From NCBI GenBank assembly GCA_018001935.1, contig JAGNHB010000012.1:41284-105283 (forward strand): a stretch of DNA of 64,000 nucleotides, read 5' to 3'. Below the pieces are notes generated by a model that was not told the DNA's origin, did no database searches, and saw nothing but the letters and a program-made list of their open reading frames with translations. Origin of the DNA: Acidobacteriota bacterium. GTDB taxonomy: Bacteria > Acidobacteriota > JAAYUB01. The first letter of the stretch is position 1; each line of letters opens with the position of its first letter. Position numbers and translations under genes: made by a program. Shown in pieces: positions 16,492 through 24,964 of this stretch.

Positions 16492-18188
16492 CGGGGGCGA
16501 TCCGGGATGACGAGCTTCGCGGGGACGCGGAGGAACCAGTTCCAGTCCGCCTCGGGACGGAGGGTCCCCTTCTTCTGGACGTACTCGATGAGCAGGTCGC
16601 GGACCTCCTGGGTGTCCCGGGAAACCAGCCGCCCGTTCTTGAACATGGCGTACCGCCCGCCCGCCCCGGCGGCCTGGTAGCTGTTGGTGGCCAGGGTGTA
16701 CTCGGCCTCCGGGTCCACGGGCTTCCCGCCGATCTCCAGGTAGACCACGCGCTGCCCCGCCGGCCGCGTGGGGTCGATGGCGTAGCGCGCCCCCGCCAGG
16801 GTGTTGAAGCCGTAGCGGCGGAAATCCGGCTGCTGGCCGATGTTGAGGGTCTTGTTCGCGGCGTCCCACTCGAGGGTGTCGTAGATCTCGGCGGAGACTT
16901 CCAGGGCCTCCTTGACGTGCTTCCCCTTGAGGGCGATCACGGTGGTGGTGTTCTCGTAGGGGTACAGCGCGAAGAGGTGCGAGACGCGCACCGGCCCCCG
17001 GGCGATGCGGACGTAGTGGCCCGGCATGTAGGAGGCGAAGCTCAGCTGGGCGCCCGTGCGCTCCAGCACCATGGCGTGGATCAGGTCCAGGAGCGCGTTG
17101 TCGCCGGTGAAGACCCCCTCGGCGCTCAGGTCCGTCTCCGCCGTGGCGATGGGCTTGGCGATCCACTCCCGGACCTCCCGGTCATAGGGCGCGATCAGCG
17201 TCGCGATGGCGGGGTCCACGGGGATGGTGTCGTCGATGGCGGGGTTGAGCCCCGACTTCTCCGCCAGCCCCCACCGGCCCTTTTCCTTCCGGAAGACCAG
17301 GTCCACCCGGGTGACGTGCTGTCCCCAGCTGTGGCCCTGGGCGATGAGGACGTTCCCCACCAGCCGGGGCGGGACATTGTCGTGGGAGTGCCCGGTCAGC
17401 ACCACGTCCACGCCGGGGACGGCGGTGGCCAGCTCCCAGGCGCGGTTCTCCGTTTCGGAACCGTTGGGCTTGCCGGTGGCGAGGTCGACCTCGAAGCCCT
17501 CGTGGGTGTTGACGACGACGGCGTCCACCTTTTCGACCTCCCGCAGGACCTTGACCCACTTCCGGGCGGCGTCGGGCGTCGGGTCGAAGACCAGGTCCCC
17601 CAGGTTTTCGGGCGTCTCCCAGTTGGGGATGTTGCTGGTGGTCAACCCCAGGACCCCGACGCGCACACCGTTGAATTCCTTCACGACGTAAGGTTTGAAA
17701 AAGGGTTCCTCGGAGCCCTTCCGGCGCGTGTTCGCGGAGAGAAAGGGGAAGGCCGCCTCGTCGCGGCACCTGAGCAGGGGTCCCAGGCCGAAGTTGAACT
17801 CGTGGTTCCCCACCGTGAACGCGTCGTACTTCAGGGTGTTCAGGACCAGGATCATCGGGTTCGGCTTCGAGGTGTTCCGGCGGAGGAAGTACCAGGCGAG
17901 GGGGCTGCCCTGGATGAGGTCGCCGTTGTCCAGCAGGAGGACGTGTCCGTTCTCGGCCCGCACCCGTCCGATGTAGCTCGCGACCCTCGCCAGGCCGACG
18001 TTTTGCTCCTTTTCCCGGAAGTAGTCCCAGGGCAGGACCCGACCGTGGATGTCGGTGGTCTGGACTACGGTCACCCGGACCTCCGCACCTTCCTTCCCGT
18101 CCGCGGGGACCCAGGCCAGGGCCGCGGCCAGGATCACGCAGAGCACGAACGGCAGCCTCCGGGGTGAGGCGATGAACGACCGAATCAT
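16488..18188 (-). CDS. CpdB/UshA-family periplasmic nucleotidase/phosphodiesterase
   Basis: A 566-residue exported bimetal phosphoesterase. The ATG at 18188 follows AGGAGGTCCC and opens a signal peptide of about 30 residues. The metallophosphoesterase domain has TTDIHGRVLPWDYF, DNGDLIQGSPL, GNHEFNFG and GHSHDN. The DNGDLIQGSPL form and NVGLARVASYI are closer to 2',3'-cyclic-nucleotide 2'-phosphodiesterase/3'-nucleotidase (CpdB) than to UshA. The C-terminal 5'-nucleotidase domain carries LSFASYMPGHYVRI, FALYPYENTT and TNSYQAAGAGGRY (substrate-base stacking). It probably releases nucleosides and phosphate outside the membrane. The PHP gene is coupled downstream. Confidence 0.9.
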   Translation of the reverse strand: MIRSFIASPRRLPFVLCVILAAALAWVPADGKEGAEVRVTVVQTTDIHGRVLPWDYFREKEQNVGLARVASYIGRVRAENGHVLLLDNGDLIQGSPLAWYFLRRNTSKPNPMILVLNTLKYDAFTVGNHEFNFGLGPLLRCRDEAAFPFLSANTRRKGSEEPFFKPYVVKEFNGVRVGVLGLTTSNIPNWETPENLGDLVFDPTPDAARKWVKVLREVEKVDAVVVNTHEGFEVDLATGKPNGSETENRAWELATAVPGVDVVLTGHSHDNVPPRLVGNVLIAQGHSWGQHVTRVDLVFRKEKGRWGLAEKSGLNPAIDDTIPVDPAIATLIAPYDREVREWIAKPIATAETDLSAEGVFTGDNALLDLIHAMVLERTGAQLSFASYMPGHYVRIARGPVRVSHLFALYPYENTTTVIALKGKHVKEALEVSAEIYDTLEWDAANKTLNIGQQPDFRRYGFNTLAGARYAIDPTRPAGQRVVYLEIGGKPVDPEAEYTLATNSYQAAGAGGRYAMFKNGRLVSRDTQEVRDLLIEYVQKKGTLRPEADWNWFLRVPAKLVIPDRPR

Positions 18189-18334
18189 GGGACCTCCTGG
18201 TGTGTTCCCCGGGAAGCCGGGGGGGTTCGAAATTTCCCTTATGGCACAAAACCCGCCCCCGATCAATCTTTCTTTGAACCTTCGCTCCCCGGGGGAGTTC
18301 AAATAGGCGTGAAACTGTTCTCCGGAGGCACGCC

Positions 18335-19477
18335 ATGACCCGCACACCCGCTTTCCCGCGACCTCGCTGCGAAGCCCTCCCCTGCCCGCTCCCCCTGGCC
18401 CTGTTCACGGTTTCCGCGGTCTTCCTCCTGTTCGGGACGGTGCTCCGGGCGGCCCCGCCCCTGCTGAGCCAGGTGAAGGTCACGATCCTCCTGTCTCCCG
18501 AGGTGGCCCGGTCCGTCGGCGACGCGGACCCCGGCCGGTCCCTGCACCTCCAGACCCTGGCACTCCGGCTCGACAAGGGGTCCATCTGCTACCACGACAA
18601 CGGAAGGGTCCGGGCGGTCGGCGAACGGGTCCCCGACGGCGGGGGGCGGTTCGAGCGTTACGTCATGCTGGACAGGGGGGACTACCTGCTGGAGTTCCTG
18701 GTGTACCTCCCGGGGTCGGACCGGTTCGCCTTCGAGGCGAGACACGTGTCGGTACCGAAGGCGCCCGCAAAGCCGGCCGACGTGGAGGTGAACATCACCG
18801 CCCTCGACCGCGAGGGCTTCCGGAAGCTCCGCCAGGACCTGGTCTTCGACGGGACCCAGGTGGAGAACGTCTTCTACGACCACATGCTCTGGTTCCGCGT
18901 GCGGAACCTCTCGTGCCGCCCCGAGGCGGAACGTGACGACCTGTTCGAGCGGGTCAAGCTGCTCACGGCCGACATCGAGTACTCGCCCTACGCCTACCGG
19001 CTCCTGGGGCGGGACCTCGACGACATCTACCGCGACCCCCCGGCCACCCCCGAGGACCTCAAGCGGGGGTACCGGAAGATCTTCACCTCCGTCATCGTGG
19101 ACCGGATCTACGCCGTGGCCGTTCGGGCGGACAACGTCTGCCGCCTGGCGGCGCTGGCGGGGCAGGGCAAGCCCGACCGGGCGCGCTTCAAGGAACTGGA
19201 GCGCGAGGCCGGCCGCTTCCGGGACGTGGCCGACGACCTGCTGTCGCGGTGGAAGTGGGACAAGGCGTCCTTCCGGAAGGAGGTGGAGGCGATGAGCCTT
19301 CCCGAGCTGGCCCGCGAGGCGGCGGAGTGCGCCGAACAACTGGACCGCGCCGTGGTGAGGTTCTTCTTCCAGGCCTACGAGAAGTCGGCGGGGAAGACCG
19401 TCCCCACGGTGTCCCCCATCGTCTACGCGGAGCAGATCCAGCGGGTCTGCAAGCAGGCGGGAAACCTTTTGAAGTAG
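18335..19477 (+). CDS. Exported protein of unknown function
   Basis: A 380-residue protein with a long n-region followed by a hydrophobic segment (about residues 20-40, LPLALFTVSAVFLLFGTVL) ending in RAAPP, a likely signal peptide. GGAGG precedes the ATG by seven bases. The mature part starts with a beta-rich region (VKVTILLSPEVARSV, YVMLDRGDYLLEFLVYLPG) and then becomes helical and charged from about residue 160 to the end. I do not recognise the family. It is transcribed divergently from the nucleotidase, with 146 bases between the starts. Confidence 0.7.
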   Translation: MTRTPAFPRPRCEALPCPLPLALFTVSAVFLLFGTVLRAAPPLLSQVKVTILLSPEVARSVGDADPGRSLHLQTLALRLDKGSICYHDNGRVRAVGERVPDGGGRFERYVMLDRGDYLLEFLVYLPGSDRFAFEARHVSVPKAPAKPADVEVNITALDREGFRKLRQDLVFDGTQVENVFYDHMLWFRVRNLSCRPEAERDDLFERVKLLTADIEYSPYAYRLLGRDLDDIYRDPPATPEDLKRGYRKIFTSVIVDRIYAVAVRADNVCRLAALAGQGKPDRARFKELEREAGRFRDVADDLLSRWKWDKASFRKEVEAMSLPELAREAAECAEQLDRAVVRFFFQAYEKSAGKTVPTVSPIVYAEQIQRVCKQAGNLLK

Positions 19478-19599
19478 GCCGGCCCGCCCAGGGCTGGCCG
19501 CAGCGGTGCCGCGAACCGTGCGATCCGCTCGGCCGCGGGGTGGGGGGCGTTCGGGGCCCCGGCGCGCGGGCGCCTCCCCCCAGCCCCTGGTTTTAACCC

Positions 19600-19628
19600 T
19601 TGAAAACCGGGGGCGGGGGGGCTACAGT
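19600..19628 (+). promoter_or_regulatory. Candidate promoter for the VWFA-related gene
   Basis: TTGAAA at 19600-19605 and TACAGT at 19623-19628 are spaced by 17 bases, 76 bases upstream of the ATG at 19704. The spacer is very G-rich. Match quality is moderate. Confidence 0.4.
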
Positions 19629-19703
19629 GGGGTTGCGAAGGCGAGTGCAACGGCCGGCGGCCCCCGGGCGCCCCGGGGATGCCGGCCGGCCTGGAGGCGA
19701 TGG

Positions 19704-20807
19704 ATGAGGACGGTTGCCGCAGAGGTCCCCACGGTGTCGTGGGTTTTCCGCCGGGTCGTCGTGACGGGCCTTTTCCTCGGGTGGGCGGTGGCGACCCTGA
19801 CGGCCCAGGGGGGGGCTCCCGTTTCCGGGACGATCAAGGTCCCCGTCTGCGCGGCCACCCGGTCCGGCGATCCCGGCCTCGACCTGGCGGCGGGGGATTT
19901 CGACGTCCGCCTCGACGGCAAACCAATCGAGGTGGAGTCCTTCCTGGGGTCGGAGAGCCCCATGGCCATTCTCCTGGCCCTGGACGTCACGGGTGACCGC
20001 CTCGGCATCGAAACGGTCCGGGCGGAACTGGTTCGCTTCGTCGAGGTCCTGCCGCCCAACGTCCAGGTCCTCTTGATGACGCTCAACGACGGGGCCCGGA
20101 TGATCCAGCCCAACACGGCGGACCGGGGGAAGCTCACCCAGGCGATCCGCAGCTGCGCCACCACCGGTCACCCGGGGTTTCTGGAGAGCGTGGAGGCCGT
20201 CGCCCGGTTCGCCGACAACCTCCTGAAGCGGAACCCCGTCCGGATCGCGACGCTGGTGGTCACGGACAGCAACGTGCGGCTGTACCGCCGCCAGTACACC
20301 ACCGCCGACTTCTCGACGGCCGCGGAGGACCTTCGGGGGGCCCTCCGCGCCTTCGCCGCCCCGCTGTTCATCCTTCGGGTCCCGGTCCAGCCGGTGGAGA
20401 CGCTGACGTCCGAACTCCCCGTCGGCACCCCGGGGTACAGCCAGGACCGCGGCTTTTCCAGCCGCCAGGAGGGCGTCATCCGGACGGAGCCGACGGTGGA
20501 CGGGGCCCCCCAGCCGGCCATGACCAAGCGTTTCGCCAGCGAGGTCCCCAACCGGACGTACGAGGGGGTCCTCCACGACCTTGCCGAGCAGACCGGCGGG
20601 CGGGCCGAGTTCCCCCTCGACGAGAAGGGGATCTCGACGGCGCTGGCGTCCCTTCTCCGGAGGATCCACGCGGTCTACGTCCTCGAAGTCCGCCCGGGCT
20701 CCGCTCCGGGCGCCGAGGTGAAGCCGGACGTCCGGCTCAAACCCTCCGCCGGGAGGGGTGGGGACCTGCGGCTCTCGTTTCCTTCCCGCCTGAAGACGTC
20801 ACCGTGA
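19704..20807 (+). CDS. VWFA-related exported protein (Acidobacteriota type)
   Basis: A 367-residue protein with a signal-anchor near residues 12-32. The von Willebrand factor A-like domain follows a short N-terminal region (LDLAAGDFDVRLDGKPIEV) typical of the VWFA-related family common in Acidobacteriota. The MIDAS position reads LLALDVTGDRLG, so the canonical DxSxS is not conserved and metal-dependent adhesion is doubtful. The segment between residues 230 and 300 is low-complexity and probably an exposed loop. GGAGG six bases before the ATG at 19704 decides the start. The 3' end overlaps the convergent rdgB gene by 71 bases. Confidence 0.8.
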   Translation: MRTVAAEVPTVSWVFRRVVVTGLFLGWAVATLTAQGGAPVSGTIKVPVCAATRSGDPGLDLAAGDFDVRLDGKPIEVESFLGSESPMAILLALDVTGDRLGIETVRAELVRFVEVLPPNVQVLLMTLNDGARMIQPNTADRGKLTQAIRSCATTGHPGFLESVEAVARFADNLLKRNPVRIATLVVTDSNVRLYRRQYTTADFSTAAEDLRGALRAFAAPLFILRVPVQPVETLTSELPVGTPGYSQDRGFSSRQEGVIRTEPTVDGAPQPAMTKRFASEVPNRTYEGVLHDLAEQTGGRAEFPLDEKGISTALASLLRRIHAVYVLEVRPGSAPGAEVKPDVRLKPSAGRGGDLRLSFPSRLKTSP

Positions 20808-21396
20808 GGAGATAATCCCGGAGCCGGGCCAGGGCGCGGCCCCGGTGGCTGAGGGCGTTCTTGTCGGCGTCGGGGAGTTCGGCGTAGGTGAGCCCCGTGC
20901 CGTCCGCCTGGAAAACCGGGTCGTAGCCGAACCCGTTGCCCCCCCGGGGGGATTCCGTGATGACCCCCTCGCAGGTCCCCCGGGCGGCGAAAAGCTCCCG
21001 CCCGCCTTCCGCCAGCGAGACGGCACAGACGAAACGGGCCGTCCGGGCGGCTCCCGGGCGCGCCGCCAGCTCCGCGAGGAGCTTGGTGATCCGGTCGGCG
21101 TCCGAGGCCCCCGGGCCGGCGTAGCGCGCCGAGCGCACCCCGGGGGCGCCCCCTAAGGCGTCCACCTCCAGGCCGGAGTCGTCCCCCAGGGTCGGCAGGC
21201 CCGTGAGGTGCGAGTAGAACTCCGACTTCACCCGGGCGTTCGCGGCGAACGTGTCGCCGGGCTCCTCGCAGTCGGGCAACCCCGGGACGTCCGCGAGGCT
21301 GAGGAGGGACACGCCGGGCAGGGCGAGGATCTCCCGGATCTCCCGGACCTTGCCGGGGTTTTTCGAGGCGACGAGAAGCGATCCTCCAGGGTTCAT
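20737..21396 (-). CDS. rdgB: XTP/dITP diphosphatase (RdgB/HAM1)
   Basis: Hydrolyses non-canonical purine triphosphates (XTP, dITP, ITP) to monophosphates, keeping them out of DNA and RNA. The 219-residue protein shows the family motifs LLVASKNPGKVREI, DTFAANARVKSEFY, GDDSGLEVDALGGAPGVRSARY and GFGYDPVF, and ends with ALSHRGRALARL. The last 20 residues are an extra tail that overlaps the convergent VWFA gene. It is the final gene of a long minus-strand cluster, 82 bases after rph. Confidence 0.95.
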   Translation of the reverse strand: MNPGGSLLVASKNPGKVREIREILALPGVSLLSLADVPGLPDCEEPGDTFAANARVKSEFYSHLTGLPTLGDDSGLEVDALGGAPGVRSARYAGPGASDADRITKLLAELAARPGAARTARFVCAVSLAEGGRELFAARGTCEGVITESPRGGNGFGYDPVFQADGTGLTYAELPDADKNALSHRGRALARLRDYLLTVTSSGGKETRAAGPHPSRRRV

Positions 21397-21478
21397 GACC
21401 GTTCCTTTCGAAGCGAGGTAAACCGGGTCGGGGCCGGGTGCCGAAAGCCCTTCGGAGCGGCCGCGGCAGGGGACTTGC

Positions 21479-22231
21479 TCAGCGTGCCGGGGGAATCAGC
21501 GTGTCCAGGTCCAGCCGGCCGGAGAGGAAGGTGCGCTGGGCGTCCACGAGTCGGCGGATCCCCTGGCCGGCCGCGTCCAGCATCCGGCGGAGCTGCTGGT
21601 CGGTGAACGGGTTGTGCTCGGCGGTCCCCTGCACCTCGACGAACCGGCCGTCGCCCGTGGCCACCACGTTCATGTCCACCTCGGCGGCGGAGTCCTCTTC
21701 GTAGCAGAGGTCGAGAAGGACCTCCCCCGCCACCACGCCCACGCTCACCGCCGCCAGGAAGTCCCGCAGGGGGCTGCGGGGCAGGCGCCCTTCCCGGACC
21801 AGGCGGTCGATGGCCAGGGCGAGGGCCACGAAACCGCCGGTGACGGAGGCCGTCCGGGTGCCGCCGTCGGCCTGGAGGACGTCGCAGTCCACCACGACGG
21901 ACCGTTCGCCGAGCAGGCCCAGGTCCGTGACCGCCCGGAGGGAGCGGCCGATCAGGCGCTGGATCTCGTGGGTGCGTCCCGAGGGGTGCCCGCGGGTGAC
22001 CTCCCGGGCGCTCCGGGTGGACGTGGACCGGGGGAGCATGCCGTACTCCGCCGTCACCCACCCCGACCCGCTCCCCTTGAGGAACGGCGGGACCTTGTCC
22101 TCCAGCGACGCGGCGCACAGGACCCGGGTGTCGCCGGTCGAGATCAGGACGCACCCCTCGGGGTGCCGGACGAAATCCCCTTCCAGCCGGAGGGGGCGAA
22201 GCTCGAGGGGGCCCCGGTCGCCGCGGTGCAT
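21479..22231 (-). CDS. rph: Ribonuclease PH
   Basis: A phosphate-dependent 3' exoribonuclease that trims tRNA 3' ends. The 250-residue protein matches the family's usual size of about 240, with [48 protein letters not shown] and [18 protein letters not shown]. The start at ATG 22231 (MHRGDRGP) is 11 bases after murI and lies next to an AGGGGGG tract. The same frame is open much further upstream, but that part is antisense to murI. The rph-rdgB order is a widespread pairing; murI-rph-rdgB is also common. Confidence 0.95.
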   Translation of the reverse strand: MHRGDRGPLELRPLRLEGDFVRHPEGCVLISTGDTRVLCAASLEDKVPPFLKGSGSGWVTAEYGMLPRSTSTRSAREVTRGHPSGRTHEIQRLIGRSLRAVTDLGLLGERSVVVDCDVLQADGGTRTASVTGGFVALALAIDRLVREGRLPRSPLRDFLAAVSVGVVAGEVLLDLCYEEDSAAEVDMNVVATGDGRFVEVQGTAEHNPFTDQQLRRMLDAAGQGIRRLVDAQRTFLSGRLDLDTLIPPAR

Positions 22232-22242
22232 GGCGGCCCCCC

Positions 22243-23073
22243 TCAGCGCTCGGCCGGGGGCAGGTTCTGGAGGTCGATGGTCTGGACCTGCTCCACGCTG
22301 CGGGCGAGGAAGATCTCCGCCACCTTCCGGAACCGTGCCACCGAGTCGGTGACGTAGAATGCGTCCTCGGCGGGCTGGGCGGGGTCGGGCCTGCGCTCCA
22401 GGCCCAGGGCGATGAGGATCTGGCGGATCTCTCCCGCCAGCGCCTCCGCGGAGTCCACCAGGTTCACCCCGGGGCCCACCACGGAGGAGATCACCTTCTT
22501 GAGCATGGGATAGTGGGTGCAGCCGAGGATGAGGGTGTCGATGGAACGGTCCTTGAGGTCCTCCAGGTAAATCCGCGACACCTCGGCGGTCACCGGGTGG
22601 TCGAGCCAGCCGTCCTCCACCAGGGGGACGAGCAGGGGGCACGCCTTCGCGCAGACCTCGGCCGACGGCTCGAGCTGCAGGATCATCTCCTGGTAGCTCT
22701 CGCTGGCCACGGTGGACTCGGTGGCGATGACCCCGATCTTCCGGTTGCGGGACAGCTCCAGCGCCTTGCGGACGCCGCTGGGGATCACGCCGACGACGGG
22801 GACGTCGAACGTCTCCACCATGGCCTCCATGGCGTAGGAGGAGGCGGTGTTGCACGCCACCACCAGCAGCTTCACGCCGAGGGTGGTGAGGAACTGGCCG
22901 TTCTGGAGGGAGTACTTGACGATGGTCTCCGCCGACTTGGTACCGTAGGGGACGCGGGCCGTGTCGCCGAGGTAGAGGAATCGCTCCTCGGGGAGGCGGT
23001 GCTTGAGCTCGCGGTAAACGGTGAGCCCGCCGACGCCGGAGTCGAAGATCCCGATGGGCCGGTTGCGTTTCAT
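22243..23073 (-). CDS. murI: Glutamate racemase
   Basis: Makes D-glutamate for peptidoglycan. The 276-residue protein has both catalytic cysteines, in [10 protein letters not shown] and LGCTHYPML, and the N-terminal [18 protein letters not shown] lies seven bases before the ATG. It sits between cell-wall genes (amidase, GerMN protein) and the rph-rdgB pair, in a run of minus-strand genes. The 79-base gap upstream contains TCCGTGGTTGTCCGTGGCTG, a dispersed host repeat, so a break in the transcript is possible there. Confidence 0.95.
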   Translation of the reverse strand: MKRNRPIGIFDSGVGGLTVYRELKHRLPEERFLYLGDTARVPYGTKSAETIVKYSLQNGQFLTTLGVKLLVVACNTASSYAMEAMVETFDVPVVGVIPSGVRKALELSRNRKIGVIATESTVASESYQEMILQLEPSAEVCAKACPLLVPLVEDGWLDHPVTAEVSRIYLEDLKDRSIDTLILGCTHYPMLKKVISSVVGPGVNLVDSAEALAGEIRQILIALGLERRPDPAQPAEDAFYVTDSVARFRKVAEIFLARSVEQVQTIDLQNLPPAER

Positions 23074-23152
23074 GATGTCTCCTGATTTCCGGGTTTATCC
23101 GTGGTTGTCCGTGGCTGTCCGTGGTCGGGTTCAAGGCTCGGGCCGGCGGCCT

Positions 23153-23734
23153 TCAGTTCTGGGCCCCGTCCAGGTAAGCGCCCGAGAAGGCCAGCCCCTG
23201 GTCGAGGGAGATCCCCCCCGCCAGGGTCTCCCGGCGCCGGCCCTCCACCAGGATGTGAACGGTGTTGATCTCCGGCAGGCTGCCGGTGAGGGTGTTCACG
23301 ATGGAGTAGAGCGTGGCGAGCTCCTCCGTCGTCCCGCCGGGGTGCTGGGTGCAGAGTTCCCGGCTGAAGTCGAGGATCGCCTGTTTCCCGACGAGGTAGA
23401 CCTCGCGGACCACCACGTCCTTGGGCAGGGTCTCCAGGTTGCCGAAGCGGGACCCGCTCTTGAGTTCGTCGATGAGCTTGCGGACGAAGAGGCGGTTGTC
23501 CACGGGGGCCAGGATGCTGCGGGCCTCCAGGCGGAGGAGGGCGAACCCCTTCCCGGAGGGGGACCGGAAGTAGAGCTTCACGGACCGGTCCTTCACGTCG
23601 CCCGCGGCCAGGCCTCCCGCACCGGCGGCCCCGCTCTCGGACTTCTGCTTCTCCATCCAGTACACCGTCAGGATTCCCGCGAGCGAAACCACCAGCAGGG
23701 CGACCATTCCAACGATGATCCACTTGTGCCGCAT
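23153..23734 (-). CDS. GerMN-domain membrane-anchored protein
   Basis: A 193-residue protein with an N-terminal membrane helix (about residues 5-26) and a GerMN domain in the rest. Family features are VKLYFRSPSGKGFALLRLEARSI and, later, ELATLYSIVNTLTGSLPEINTVHILVEG. GerMN proteins of sporulating Firmicutes act in spore germination; in other bacteria they often accompany N-acetylmuramoyl-L-alanine amidase and MurI, exactly the arrangement here. Its start is nine bases after the amidase stop. A role in envelope or peptidoglycan regulation is inferred. Confidence 0.85.
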   Translation of the reverse strand: MRHKWIIVGMVALLVVSLAGILTVYWMEKQKSESGAAGAGGLAAGDVKDRSVKLYFRSPSGKGFALLRLEARSILAPVDNRLFVRKLIDELKSGSRFGNLETLPKDVVVREVYLVGKQAILDFSRELCTQHPGGTTEELATLYSIVNTLTGSLPEINTVHILVEGRRRETLAGGISLDQGLAFSGAYLDGAQN

Positions 23735-23743
23735 CCGCCGTCC

Positions 23744-24478
23744 TCACTGCATGAAATCGGCGATGGCGTCCGCCAGGCGCCGGCAGAACTCGTCCTGCAC
23801 CCGGGGGGTGAGGATGTCCTTCTCGTCTTCCGCGTTGCTCAGGAAACAGACTTCGACGGCCACCGCGGGGCAATTCAGCGCGGAGAGCAGGTAGAGCCGT
23901 TCCGCGGCGGGGGCGCCCGTGAACGGCTGGAACACGAGCCCGAGGCGTTGCTGGATGATCTCCGCCAGCCGCCGGCTGGGCTGGAGCCAGGCGAGCTGGG
24001 CGGCGGCCGAGGGCGCCAGGCGGATCTCCCGCCCGTCGATCATCCCCCGGATCACCTCGGTCCGGCTCTCCTCGGCCGGGGAGGGGCGGTAGTAGTAGAC
24101 GACGAAGCCGCGGTCCTCCTTCCGCCGGGACCAGGCGCACTGGAGGCTGACGAGGAGGCCCGTCCGGGCGAGGTTGGCCTGGGCGGCCCGCTGGACCAGG
24201 GGGACCGCCGTGTCGGCGGAGCGGGTGAGGCGCACGTCGAGGCGGGTGGTGTAGGAGAGGATCTGGCGTAGCCGTTCCGCCATCTGGAGGGTGATGTCCT
24301 TCTCGACGGCGCTCGCGCCGCGGACCCCCGCGTCGTCCCCCCCGTGGCCGGGGTCGATGCAGACCACCCGCCCGCCCTGGGCCGGGAGCGTCACGGCGAG
24401 GAAGGCCCAGAGCGCCGCCGCGGAAAGGGCCCGGGTGAACGGGCCAAACGGCGGCACCCTGCCGGTCGAAGGGGACAT
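23744..24478 (-). CDS. N-acetylmuramoyl-L-alanine amidase family (Amidase_3) with an altered zinc site
   Basis: A 244-residue exported protein; the signal peptide ends near residue 34. Amidase_3 motifs are DPGHGGDDAG (zinc His), the zinc Glu in SAVEKDITLQMAERL, and the catalytic Glu region VAVEVCFLSNAED. The second zinc histidine, normally in a SIHAN-like motif, is replaced: the position reads VSLQCAW, with CAG where CAC or CAT is expected. Loss of this ligand should weaken or abolish zinc binding, so the protein may be a regulatory pseudo-amidase. The ATG at 24478 follows GAGGAG and lies two bases after the biotin carrier stop. An alternative GTG at 24484 is too close to that ribosome-binding site. 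Confidence 0.85.
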   Translation of the reverse strand: MSPSTGRVPPFGPFTRALSAAALWAFLAVTLPAQGGRVVCIDPGHGGDDAGVRGASAVEKDITLQMAERLRQILSYTTRLDVRLTRSADTAVPLVQRAAQANLARTGLLVSLQCAWSRRKEDRGFVVYYYRPSPAEESRTEVIRGMIDGREIRLAPSAAAQLAWLQPSRRLAEIIQQRLGLVFQPFTGAPAAERLYLLSALNCPAVAVEVCFLSNAEDEKDILTPRVQDEFCRRLADAIADFMQ

Positions 24479-24480
24479 CC

Positions 24481-24963
24481 TCACTCCTCGATGACCATGA
24501 TGACCTGGCGCATCTCGACCTTGTCGCCCTCGTGGACGAACACCTTCTTGATGCGGCCCGACTTCTTGGCCTGGAGTTCGTTCTGCATCTTCATGGCTTC
24601 CAGGATCACCACCACCTCGCCGGACTTCACCACCTCGCCCTCCTTCTTCAGGAGCTTGATGATGAGCCCGGGCATGATGGCGGTGATGGCGCCGGCTTCC
24701 TCGCCGGCGGCGCCGGAAGACGCTTTCTTCCGGGTGCTCTCCACCTTGGGCTGTTCGAGGCCGAAGACCTCGTAAGGGTAGGAGATCCCGTCCACCACGG
24801 TGCTGTTGCCCTTGAACGCGACCGTGTGGGGGTTGCCCCCCACGGTGACGGTGTCGCCGCTCACACTCCAGGGGAACTCGCGGTCGTTGACCAGCACGGT
24901 GCTCTCCCGGAAATCCATTTCGTACGGGATGCCTTCCAGGACGATCTTGAACTTGTTGGCCAT
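24481..24963 (-). CDS. Biotin carboxyl carrier subunit (1.3S-like)
   Basis: A 160-residue protein that carries carboxybiotin between two carboxyltransferase subunits. Residues 1-70 form a beta-rich adaptor. The C-terminal biotinyl domain (91-160) contains EAMKMQNE with the biotinylated lysine at 125 and AIMPGLI at its entry. Between them is a short alanine/glycine/lysine linker. The start is one base after the 5S gene stop. Together with 12S and 5S it completes a transcarboxylase; the same carrier could also serve a biotin-dependent decarboxylase. Confidence 0.92.
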   Translation of the reverse strand: MANKFKIVLEGIPYEMDFRESTVLVNDREFPWSVSGDTVTVGGNPHTVAFKGNSTVVDGISYPYEVFGLEQPKVESTRKKASSGAAGEEAGAITAIMPGLIIKLLKKEGEVVKSGEVVVILEAMKMQNELQAKKSGRIKKVFVHEGDKVEMRQVIMVIEE

Positions 24964-24964
24964 C

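Noticed and set aside
21479..23134. One long minus-strand frame covering rph and murI
   Set aside because: Only the part below 22232 is ribonuclease PH; the rest is out of frame with murI, which is clearly real.
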